The notes under the pieces: model-generated
Told to the model about the DNA's origin: nothing
The model's database searches: none
What the model saw: the letters and a program-made list of their open reading frames with translations, nothing else
Part shown: positions 23,065-33,474 of the stretch, in pieces
Numbering within the stretch: position 1 is the stretch's first letter
Layout of the letters: each line of letters begins with the position of its first letter
NCBI GenBank assembly: GCA_008360955.1
Contig: LUCM01009167.1
Location: forward strand, 209,280 to 273,279
From: Fasciolopsis buskii
Lineage: Eukaryota; Platyhelminthes; Trematoda; Plagiorchiida; Fasciolidae
Direction of reading: 5' to 3'
DNA length: 64,000 nucleotides
Program-made: the position numbers and the translations under genes

Positions 23065-25092
23065 GAGCAGCAGACTCGAGTGTCCCTGAAAAATGGAGCT
23101 GGAAAGACAGTCAGCCAAACATGGAGAACACCAATGTTACACACGACTCACAACTAACTGTGAGCTCTATATCGAAATGTCGAAGTACAAACCAGGCTAG
23201 TAGGGACATACGCCCATTCTGTTTAGAAGACCTGGCTTGTTGGGATGGATTCTACTGGAGTTAACGGGACAGGTACCGTGATTAACTTCGGGCTCTGCTA
23301 GTGGTCACTGAGGACTGCATCTGAAGGAGCTTAGCTTTGTACTTCTGATTCATCTGGGCCAAAGCTCGTGGCAGAATGGTCACACATGTATTTCAGTTAG
23401 AAAGCTCGGGTTAAAACCCTGAGTATTATATACATATATATATTATATATATTGATGAGTGAATATATATATATATTATATAGGTATATATATATATACC
23501 ATCGGTATGGAAACATGCATGGTGCCAACACAATAACACGTATATGGAACTTCACAGAAGTTCGGCCAACGAAGAAAAAAGTAATAAGCGATAGCATAAT
23601 AACTGTAATTTTTGTGTTTTCACTGCATACATTTTGTGATTCTTTGGTTGTTTCCAGATTGTTTTTAAGGGGGATGAGGTTTACAGACAGTCTACACAAG
23701 AATGCTTCGGAGATATTAGAGGTCGAAAGCAGAAAATCACCGGACATTCTCAACGCGAATTTGCCCGGGTGTCACAACCATAAAGATGAATACTACGAAC
23801 TGCGGAGAATATGGGCTACGGATGAGCTCTAATATGAGCGGTACTCGAGTCTGTTAAATCGCAACCGTTCTTGGTGTTGCTTTGAAACTCGTTGCAAAAC
23901 TAACTATCTGTTTTGCTTAGACGGAAGCAAAAAATTAGCAAATCATTATCCTAACGGTTTCCAAGTTGTTGTCTGAACTTGCACAGGTAGTTACGTTGTT
24001 GCAACTTGGAAGTCAGATATAAAGAGTGGAGGGTTTATATTACGCAATATGAAAGTGTATATTTCCAACCCGCGCAAAGTACTGGATGAAAGCGGGTATT
24101 CTATAGTCTAATTCACAAACATAGAAACACAACTCTATGCGTTTGATGGAGTGACGGAAATTTTTGGCGTGTTCTTTAATTGCACATTTAACTGATTATT
24201 TATTCTGGAATGTATGGGACAGAGGGATTGGTTGAAAACCGAAAGGCCGCTATCTGAAATTTCTTCGAAATGCCTCTCACTATCGGAATGAAAATTTTAT
24301 AGATGGCCAACAGGAAGTGAATAATTCTGGGTCACCTAGTTAATTACAATTCAAACTTATGCAATATTAATAGTAAAACTTATTCTTTTTGACAGTTCTT
24401 TATAATTTTCTGCCAGAAATTGCTTTATCTCTCAATGTAAAACCCACTTACTCAACAGGTTTTACCCTCTGGCATAACGATCTACTGATTCCACAAGGGC
24501 ATAGCGAAAAGCAAAAGTGTTTTTATCGGTGTTTTGAATCTGATGTGCTCCAGGTACAGGGAAAGCTCACTAGGAACATAAAAACTAGTGCATCTGCCAT
24601 TTTGCATTGTAAGGTTCATTTGATAGTTGCTCGTCCTCAGCCACGGGACCAGATGAGTCGTTTTGAAAATTTGTTCTCTTACGTCACCTTACTAACCAAC
24701 TGATCTCCCCGTTGTGCTTAGATGATCAAATAGTCTTTCTGACCGAGTTGAACATATAAATTGGGTAATTATTTTGATCATTTTCGGGAGTAATGGTTGC
24801 AGAAATGAAGCGGGCGAGTTTTAGTACCAGGCATGCATTTTCGAAATGTTAAAGTCAATAGCCTTGTGCATCCTACTGATCGATTGCACTTGATTGCTTT
24901 GACAATGTCACCCGACTCGGTCAAGTGAAGTGACACCAATGAGTACCTGTTGGAGCGTTAAATGTCTCGACTGAGCGTGAAACTTAGCTGGTAAAATGAC
25001 TGCATGCTCCACGGTGCCTCTTTTTCAGGGCGTCACTCAAATGACTGCAGCTGCCTGAGCCGGTCTGACGGCATGCACGGCTGGATGCGAAA
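23065..25092 (+). repeat. Long inverted repeat, left arm (2,028 bp)
   Basis: Position x here pairs with position 52922 minus x in the right arm, with no indel over the whole arm. Bases 23065-24744 looked identical wherever compared, including the AT-rich microsatellite at about 23420-23502. The inner 24745-25092 shows four substitutions. Mirrored frames (23452-23832 and 24389-24703) are open in both arms but have no recognisable motifs. The arm contains the TGATGAGTGAATATATAT motif related to R2 sequences at 42.7 and 55.7 kb. Arms this similar mean a very recent duplication, recent conversion, or an assembly copy. Confidence 0.95.
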
Positions 25093-26758
25093 CCTGTCGG
25101 TGATGGCCGCTTGCCTCGTCAACAGCAGCAGGCACCAGTCATTTACGCCCCTTTGGACACCTAAATGATTTTGATGAAATGAGGTCGATGATCACCGAAT
25201 TGATCTCTACGGAAACGATTGTGATCAGTTGAACGGCCGCGTTATTTGCGTTTACACTAATGAGCCAGTGATTAACTGTGGCCAACCCAGTGATATAATT
25301 CACTCTCAAAGTGTCTTTCTCTTTAGTCTAATCAACCATGCATCAGTTACCAAAAGTGGATTCATAAGTGCCATCCGAAGACTACTCGGTGGGTGACTCA
25401 TGATTCTCCTTCCTTTTTGCCCTAATGGACTAGCTAACGCTTTTCCAAATGTTTTTTGTTTGTCCCTGTATCTAAACTGCAGACCATCCACTACGATGAA
25501 GGTCGGTCCAACTGGATCTATCTGTCCTCGTGCATTCATGAGTTTGTCACGAGGGTATTACGAACAGTGATTTACGCCCTGGGTCATGATGTATAGGCAG
25601 TAATTTGGACTCAGTCTCTTTTTACCTGGCACAGTAAAACTCGATCTTTTTGAAAAACTAAGACAGACTAGTTTTATTTTCTTCTTGCTACCCTGAAGAT
25701 GACTTCAGGTTTGTAGTATAAGTCGCCGTCCGTCTAGTGACAGAAAACTGACGTACATTTTGAAAAATTAACCATCCCAAGCACGGACAAGCTTTCAATA
25801 CGTTTCAAAGATCTAAATCTTACTGAAATGCTAGTGGATAAAGATACTGGATTCTCACTAAATCACTGAAAGCGTCCGTGGACGATGAGACTATTTAAGA
25901 ATAACAACGGTGACTCGCGAAACGTCTGCCGTCGGTTTTTCAAGGACAGTATTCGGAAACGGAACGTATGGCCCAAAGTCTGGATTTTTGTAGTAATTAG
26001 CATTTTGTTCACGAAAACCTTTCCGTAAATACCTTTGCGTCACAAATTGTCTTTTGATCCATACACACTCCCAGTATTGCAGATATCCTAGGGTCAAAAA
26101 GAATTTCAAAGTGTACACGTGCAGTAGATGCACGTACCCGATGTGCGGTAGTAACCGCGAAGCCTGTCGTGTGGTTTCGGGGAACTAATTAAAATTACCA
26201 AAAACAAAAACAGAAACCATGGGCTTCTGAAGATTTTTCCCCAAAAGCTGACCCAGCCATCACGTACAATCCCAGTGATTCAGAAATAATAATGGTACCA
26301 AGACCAATTTTGCAGTAATCAAGCTTACGGATAATTCGACCAAAGGGCTACTCACAACGTTGACGCGAGTGTAAAGTCTTTTGAACGACCATCGATCAAA
26401 GGTTGAGGAGGTTATTGCCCAGGGGAAGTTTTCATTGGTTTTGGCGTTTTTGTATTCCTTATCTGATTTCGGATGAATCGCTTCAATCGAACTTACCTTT
26501 AACCCTTTTGTTTGGCCTCATATGAGTAGAAATGTTCGTATTAGGACAAGCTCTGGTAACCTGTATCAACAAAAAAGAAAATCATCACCATTTACTTACC
26601 CATCTAGCAAAAGTACCCAGTGACAATTGACAACTTTTTTACGCACACTTGGACGGCATGGGGCCCTCCCCACCGGCCGACGAACATCGTTTGAGCCGCA
26701 CATATTTTGGTCTATTCAAGCCTTGATCATTAGCTGTTCACCTCGCCGAAACTTCCAG
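25093..26758. other. Inverted-repeat spacer, left part
   Basis: Unique sequence between the arms. Two minus frames are notable. One is 25306-25539, 77 codons from an ATG, hydrophilic. The other is 25891-26095, open after a good acceptor (CTTTTTGACCCTAG) to a TAG, and contains the peptide ANYYKNPDFGPYVPFPN. Both might be exons, but no family is recognised and neither has enough support for a separate call. Confidence 0.4.
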
Positions 26759-26866
26759 TGTGACACCATCGAAATTATGCGACTGGTGTTCATGCCACCG
26801 TCACCGGGAGCCAGAGCAGTACATCTCAACCATAAAGTGTTCGGTGATTATTTGTTCTCCCTGAAT
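26759..26866 (+). CDS. Candidate 108-bp internal exon
   Basis: An acceptor-like CTTCCAG ends at 26758 and a perfect donor GTAAGT starts at 26867. The 36 codons between are open in phase 0 at both ends, starting CDTIEIMRLVFMPPSPG and ending DYLFSLN. The frame also stays open upstream to 26627, so the acceptor choice is uncertain. The peptide looks globular, with no motif recognised. It lies in the spacer of the long inverted repeat, so any gene containing it would also cross the arms. Confidence 0.32.
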
Positions 26867-27829
26867 GTAAGTATGATCTCACGCCCACGCATCATGCATC
26901 ATCTAACGAATCGATGGGAAAGTGCTCTGCCCGCCAGCAGTTCTCATGCAGTCGGATGAAAGGACGGCGTTCTATTCAACACGTTATGGATCAGCACCAC
27001 TAGACGATGGACACGTGGACTGTGCTTCTGTTACTCCGAGGTCTCAGATTCGTTGGTCACCTAGGTGGTAGACGGCAGCTGTTGTCCTCCGGCTGGGTAG
27101 GAAACCTAAACTAAATGGACCTTACATGGTCCTGTTCCACTGCAAGTTTCAGAGTTAAATCTACCGGTCTCTTTTTTCTCTCGTTTAGTGGGTCCTTGCT
27201 GCTATGAGGCATACCCTTTCACCTTTATCATCCCAAATCATGTAATTCACAAAAGAAAAATCACGATTTTGATAAGATAGTAGTCGCGAGCTCAGCGTTA
27301 GTCCCGCGAACAACATTTTTCAAATTTATTGTGAAGAATTTGGCTTTTGTCCAATAAGTATTGGTTCCTGGCACCTGCCTGTAGTTACTCGACGAGTTAT
27401 TATGTAGCTTTGCTGACAATATTTATTGACCCATTTCTGTACGTTAGTTGCAGTCCTACATAAAAACATTTTGAACCCTTCCAGCTCATTATTACGTTTC
27501 GCGTTCATTTCACGCCTGAAAAAATTACCAAATACAAACATCTTCGTTTACGGGGGTTTCACTGAACAAGCATCACACTCAATAAAGACAGGTTCATTTA
27601 TCGTCATTCTACGTAGGAGCATATTTTTGTTATCGATGGAGCTCATGCGCAAGATATCCTTAATATCGTAAGTTTTGAAAGTAAACTACCTTGGTTTGGA
27701 ATGCATTATTCCAAACCCCACACGAAAAGAACGATCCTGTGGCTAAACTACTATGTCCTTTGTGTCTATCAACCTAAATGCATTGCAAACGGTGTACCGT
27801 AACCCAGCAAGAAAAAATTAAATGGTTCA
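26867..27829. other. Inverted-repeat spacer, right part
   Basis: Contains opposing frames: plus 27426-27671, which ends at a GTAAGT, and minus 27326-27541, which starts with ATG and is basic. They overlap in 27426-27541, so at most one is coding there. Neither shows a known motif, and no shared repeat was recognised. Confidence 0.4.
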
Positions 27830-29857
27830 TTTCGCATCCGGCCGTGCATGCCGTCAGACCGGCTCAGGCAGCTGCAGTCATTTGAGTGACGCCCTGAAAA
27901 AGAGGCACCGTGGAGCATGCAGTCATTTTACCAGCTAAGTTTCACGCTCAGTCGAGACATTTAACGCTCCAACAGGTACTCATTGGTGTCACTTCACTTG
28001 ACCGAGTCGGGTGACATTGTCAAAGCAATCAAGTGCAATCGATCAGTAGGATGCACAAGGCTATTGACTTTAACATTTCGAATATGCATGCCTGGTACTA
28101 CAACTCGCCCGCTTCATTTCTGCAACCATTACTCCCGAAAATGACCAAAATAATTACCCAATTTATATGTTCAACTCGGTCAGAAAGACTATTTGATCAT
28201 CTAAGCACAACGGGGAGATCAGTTGGTTAGTAAGGTGACGTAAGAGAACAAATTTTCAAAACGACTCATCTGGTCCCGTGGCTGAGGACGAGCAACTATC
28301 AAATGAACCTTACAATGCAAAATGGCAGATGCACTAGTTTTTATGTTCCTAGTGAGCTTTCCCTGTACCTGGAGCACATCAGATTCAAAACACCGATAAA
28401 AACACTTTTGCTTTTCGCTATGCCCTTGTGGAATCAGTAGATCGTTATGCCAGAGGGTAAAACCTGTTGAGTAAGTGGGTTTTACATTGAGAGATAAAGC
28501 AATTTCTGGCAGAAAATTATAAAGAACTGTCAAAAAGAATAAGTTTTACTATTAATATTGCATAAGTTTGAATTGTAATTAACTAGGTGACCCAGAATTA
28601 TTCACTTCCTGTTGGCCATCTATAAAATTTTCATTCCGATAGTGAGAGGCATTTCGAAGAAATTTCAGATAGCGGCCTTTCGGTTTTCAACCAATCCCTC
28701 TGTCCCATACATTCCAGAATAAATAATCAGTTAAATGTGCAATTAAAGAACACGCCAAAAATTTCCGTCACTCCATCAAACGCATAGAGTTGTGTTTCTA
28801 TGTTTGTGAATTAGACTATAGAATACCCGCTTTCATCCAGTACTTTGCGCGGGTTGGAAATATACACTTTCATATTGCGTAATATAAACCCTCCACTCTT
28901 TATATCTGACTTCCAAGTTGCAACAACGTAACTACCTGTGCAAGTTCAGACAACAACTTGGAAACCGTTAGGATAATGATTTGCTAATTTTTTGCTTCCG
29001 TCTAAGCAAAACAGATAGTTAGTTTTGCAACGAGTTTCAAAGCAACACCAAGAACGGTTGCGATTTAACAGACTCGAGTACCGCTCATATTAGAGCTCAT
29101 CCGTAGCCCATATTCTCCGCAGTTCGTAGTATTCATCTTTATGGTTGTGACACCCGGGCAAATTCGCGTTGAGAATGTCCGGTGATTTTCTGCTTTCGAC
29201 CTCTAATATCTCCGAAGCATTCTTGTGTAGACTGTCTGTAAACCTCATCCCCCTTAAAAACAATCTGGAAACAACCAAAGAATCACAAAATGTATGCAGT
29301 GAAAACACAAAAATTACAGTTATTATGCTATCGCTTATTACTTTTTTCTTCGTTGGCCGAACTTCTGTGAAGTTCCATATACGTGTTATTGTGTTGGCAC
29401 CATGCATGTTTCCATACCGATGGTATATATATATATACCTATATAATATATATATATATTCACTCATCAATATATATAATATATATATGTATATAATACT
29501 CAGGGTTTTAACCCGAGCTTTCTAACTGAAATACATGTGTGACCATTCTGCCACGAGCTTTGGCCCAGATGAATCAGAAGTACAAAGCTAAGCTCCTTCA
29601 GATGCAGTCCTCAGTGACCACTAGCAGAGCCCGAAGTTAATCACGGTACCTGTCCCGTTAACTCCAGTAGAATCCATCCCAACAAGCCAGGTCTTCTAAA
29701 CAGAATGGGCGTATGTCCCTACTAGCCTGGTTTGTACTTCGACATTTCGATATAGAGCTCACAGTTAGTTGTGAGTCGTGTGTAACATTGGTGTTCTCCA
29801 TGTTTGGCTGACTGTCTTTCCAGCTCCATTTTTCAGGGACACTCGAGTCTGCTGCTC
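27830..29857 (-). repeat. Long inverted repeat, right arm (2,028 bp)
   Basis: Reverse complement of 23065-25092. The arm ends at 29857, mirroring the first base after the N. Beyond it the sequence is ordinary, without an N. The last roughly 130 bases of this arm also pair imperfectly with the next 130 bases outside it. The open frames at 28219-28533 and 29090-29470 mirror those of the left arm. Confidence 0.95.
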
Positions 29858-29990
29858 CCCGAGTGAAAGATGGAGCACGAAAGGCAGTCAGCCACACAAA
29901 AGATATGCAAATCACACACACATACACGCCTCACAAATAATTGTGAGTTCCGCATTGATATTACGATTTAGTAACCTTCAGAATAAATAT
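29728..29990. repeat. Imperfect palindrome centred on the arm end
   Basis: GGCTGACTGTCTTTCCAGCT on the left pairs with AGCACGAAAGGCAGTCAGCC on the right. Further out, TCACAGTTAGTTGTGAGTCG pairs with CGCCTCACAAATAATTGTGA. The centre lies at about 29857, the exact end of the right arm. The diverged right half looks like an older inverted copy of the arm terminus, as in foldback-type or long-TIR elements. Confidence 0.6.
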
Positions 29991-32091
29991 CCAGAGTGCC
30001 TAATCCAGATTCGTTAGCTTTTTTGTAGCAGTCCAGCAAATGCTGTCCAACCGCGCTTACCGCAACGAATACGACAGAACAAGGCCAAGCCATTTTTGAG
30101 TACCGAGCTGTGTGAACAGTCAACAATGATCAGTGAGCTCCTGCGCGGAGCTGGTGGAAAGTTTGCAAAATTCGCTGAGACAATTTGGCATTAGTCGGCA
30201 GCTCGGTTGAACATGAAGATGGCCAGTGTTTTCCATTTCCCTTGGTTTTAACCTTGGTCATCTTCAGTCCACGGTGGTCATGTGACTACTGTTAATTGAT
30301 ATTAGACGACGACCTCACCTTCTGCTGCGGTTCTGTTCGTCGGAATAGAAAGGCTTGGCAAATTTGGTCGGCAAATGTTTCCCAAATTCGCAGTTTTCAG
30401 CACTCAAGCAACATTAAAAATATGCGGCAACTACAAGCCGTTGCATGTGATTCACACAACTCGTGAGCAAAGTGAAAACTTGAGAGCGTCATGTGCAGGT
30501 GGAGCCTCACAGGTGACTTTGTGGTTGTTTTAGGCTTGCATCCAGCTACGTTTCAAACTCCACAGAAATAGTTGAATCCCCTAAGCCCATTCTACCGTTC
30601 ATTGATTCCAGGAATGTCCTAGTCCAGTGTACCTTGTCATACCCCTAATGCCAGATAAATTGGTTATGGAGAGCCGTTGTGACTCATCCATCTTAACCTA
30701 ACAATGCCTCAAAAAAGCAGGCCACTCTTTTTGGATGGCTCAGCTGCGAAACAGGAGGTTTTCATTAAGTCGTTTGGTGCCTTGAAGTCGGCAATGTCGA
30801 TCTTGTGGGAGAAAGTACAGTAATGATTTATATTATTTTAATTAGAAACCATTTTCCCATATTCACGTGCGACGAACTAAATCGCAGTATATTCGCTCAA
30901 CATGTTCATCAATATCCTCGTAGAATTTTTCGACATAGCATTTCATTGCTATATTCCCACAAACTGTTGCCTTCACTGGATACCGATTACCCATTACAAT
31001 GAATTGCACAAAATATTTCCAAAGTCGAACGTCAGTCATATTCAAAAGCATGTTTGATAGGGATATTTGGCCCTAGGATGATTCATTCTCGGCTACGATA
31101 AGTATGACATAAGCAGTGATTGTCATCGTTAGTAAGGAGTAATATTTGTCATTGATGATGAGCATGACAAAAAATAGATCAAAGTATTTAATCCTAGCTA
31201 AATTCTTCTTGTGACCACATGAACACATTTGTTAAGATAATAGACCAGTTAACTAGGAGCTTCTTAGTGTGTACCAATGGTCGTTCATTTGGTTTGGACT
31301 TAGAAGTTCAAGAATCCTGGCGAGCAGGCAGATAGACGAGCGTTTCGTTTGTCAAAACTGACTGGGAAAAGAAAGCCGCAAAGCCGACGCTATGTCCAGG
31401 ACACCAATACGGAACCACGGCGACTCTTGGTCCAACAAACGACAGCAAATGTTCCACCATAACTGACAGCTTATCGAGTAGCTTTAATCATCCGGACAGT
31501 CTTAGACACTAGACTAGTATCACGAACATTCCGTGTACATTTGTATTTTTCGTGCCCAGAACAAGCGGATTTTGCAGACATCTCACTGACCGTTGAAAAC
31601 AGTTCCGAAGCGACTGTTCATGCGATAACCTTAAACAACCCACTGTTCCCAACAGACTGCCCTGGTTACGCACACGAATTCGGATGCAGAAAAGTTCAGT
31701 TGCACGAAAGTTAACAATGTTTGCTGAGATGAGTTAGCGAAACTGGAGTTTAAACCGATAAATATCAAATTAATTCATTTGGTCCGCCTAAACGGAGAAC
31801 CATCGTGGATTACTTTTGATCTCCTTTGTACCTTAAAAGAACACCGGGCAACTAATTCACTAAGGTCGTCTGAACGCTGTCCATAGTCTAGTGTTTTTCC
31901 TGAAAAAAAACGGCTTCATCTTGCCCCGGTTCAGTCTAGCATCCAGACTTCGATGAGAATTATCACTACATTTCGGGGTGAAAAATTGTTTTTAGCTTTT
32001 GTTTTATTCCTCACCCCTTGTTTAACCTACTGGTTTTGATGAACAATAATCTCCAGCTCAGACATTTTTCGGTCACCCGAACTTGAGTGAA
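29991..32091. other. Stretch without a recognised gene
   Basis: Only short frames (for example 30805-31002 plus). No motif, repeat family or convincing splice pair was recognised. Confidence 0.5.
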
Positions 32092-32844
32092 ATGACTAAT
32101 GGCATCTATAATCTTAGCAACCATTTGGATATTTCACCGAGTACAGTATACATTCCGGCCGATCAAATTGAACCTTGGAGGTCATTTGGAGTATTTTGGA
32201 GTAGACTGCATCCCCCGAAAACAAAATTCGTAGTAAAGATATTACGCGACTCACATAAACAGAGAATGCCGCGAGATCAATCGTTTGGAAGACACACGCA
32301 CACACACCCTACTTTCTTCTTTATGGTTGTAGTTCTAATGTACGCATGGTCGACGGAACGGTTAGATCCGACCCCGGAACAATTACCAGATGACGGAAGA
32401 AGCTACCATAAACAAAGTTGCATTTGCCATAGGTTATTGTCTGCAATCATGTATTTTCGAACCATTTTTGTTCACAGCATAAAAGTTTTTTTGTTTGCTG
32501 AGAAAGCGCTCAACAATCGCTTATCGCACACGATAATTACTGATAATTCAGTGAAAAGAAATGAGAAAAACAAGGGAACAGAGAGACAAAGTATTGAGAA
32601 AGGGGAAACAGGACAGGAAAATAACAGCTTTACAGTCAAATTGTGTTTTCGTTCGCATGTGAATGATAATACGGAAATGTGTCTGAAAATATTACGCTCT
32701 TCCAAATGCCAATACCGCCAGAAGTGCAGCAAAGTGCTGAAGATGAACCGGCGGCCTGATCAAGTAAGAATTGCCTTGTCATGTCGCTGTAGCAAACGCA
32801 CAGACACACATGCACATACACAGGGATATATGAGCGCACGTTAG
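32092..32844 (+). CDS. 250-codon orphan ORF, no recognised domain
   Basis: The frame is open from an ATG at 32092 to a TAG at 32842-32844. This is long for AT-rich DNA with few coding regions. The peptide is hydrophilic and rich in Asn, Lys, Arg and Ser, has two His/Thr-rich patches (THTHPT, DTHAHTQ) and two short hydrophobic stretches (FFFMVVVLMYAW and IMYFRTIFVHSIKVFLF); no domain is recognised. A splice-donor match (CAA, then GTAAGA) lies at 32764. If used with the acceptor at 32868, the frame would end 15 codons into the next exon. The ORF lies convergent with the stomatin gene. It may be a lineage-specific gene, an exon, or a chance frame in an untranslated region. Confidence 0.35.
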   Translation: MTNGIYNLSNHLDISPSTVYIPADQIEPWRSFGVFWSRLHPPKTKFVVKILRDSHKQRMPRDQSFGRHTHTHPTFFFMVVVLMYAWSTERLDPTPEQLPDDGRSYHKQSCICHRLLSAIMYFRTIFVHSIKVFLFAEKALNNRLSHTIITDNSVKRNEKNKGTERQSIEKGETGQENNSFTVKLCFRSHVNDNTEMCLKILRSSKCQYRQKCSKVLKMNRRPDQVRIALSCRCSKRTDTHAHTQGYMSAR

Positions 32845-32868
32845 TCAGTAGTTAATTGTGTCCTACAG

Positions 32869-32933
32869 ACATGGCAGGAAGACAGACCGCTTCGTTGCAC
32901 TTACTTCCATTGACCGAGGACATATTTACTGAG
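32869..32933 (+). CDS. Candidate first coding exon (ATG, 21 codons)
   Basis: A strong acceptor (GTTAATTGTGTCCTACAG ending at 32868) is followed by AC and ATG at 32871. An uninterrupted frame runs to a perfect donor, GAG then GTGAGTA, at 32934. The encoded start is MAGRQTASLHLLPL, phase 0 at the donor. If the GTAAGA at 32764 is a real donor, the preceding sequence would be a 5' exon separated by a 105-bp intron. An acceptor-like TTTCATAG 37 bases after the donor would create a micro-intron leading to an early stop, so the next real exon is probably further away. The transcript would run antisense to, or past, the stomatin gene. Confidence 0.33.
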
Positions 32934-33474
32934 GTGAGTAACTGAGCGAGTGAGTAATTATTTCATAGGAAATAAACAGCTTGAGAAACGGCGCACGGTA
33001 GACAAAAGATAATAACAACAACCACCAGTCACAGCTGTGATAAATGGAACACCATTGGAGTAAAATTGCAATTTTTTATGAATTTGTATGCAGGTTTGTG
33101 CACGTGTGTGTGGGAGGGCATTTCAGTGTAAGTAGTCAAGTTTGTTCATGGGGAACGCCAATAACGCGTTCGACGCCGTCGATTCAGATTGGCTTTGGGT
33201 ACTGGTCAACATTGTAGATAATTATGAAAACAAGAAACACGAAGGAAAATTTCCCGCTTCTTTAGTAATCTAAATGATGACAGACAATCGCACTTAACCC
33301 ATTGGTGGCCCGCGTTTTCCACCCAGCGTGGCAACCGACTTGTTTGAATGTAGTTTCAGACAAAGTGGAATGAACCATAATGTGTTTGTGTGCAGTTTGG
33401 AACACATAAATCATTAAACATATCTAACATTGAGCGATGAATGTTATCATGAATTTGGGTTGTCTGTGGGCGCA
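32934..33474. other. Stomatin 3' flank
   Basis: Sequence downstream of the stomatin stop on the minus strand. No canonical AATAAA was seen on that strand between 32934 and 33474, so the 3' end is not fixed. A GT-rich patch lies near 33.1 kb. Confidence 0.45.

Noticed and set aside
23452..23832. 126-codon plus frame and its mirror at 29090-29470, with opposing 118-codon frames
   Set aside because: They appear twice only because of the inverted repeat. They begin in an AT microsatellite, carry no recognised motif and lack splice context.
24389..24703. 104-codon frame mirrored at 28219-28533
   Set aside because: Duplicated by the inverted repeat and ends at the 42-bp join sequence. The composition is plausible for coding, but there is no motif or independent evidence.
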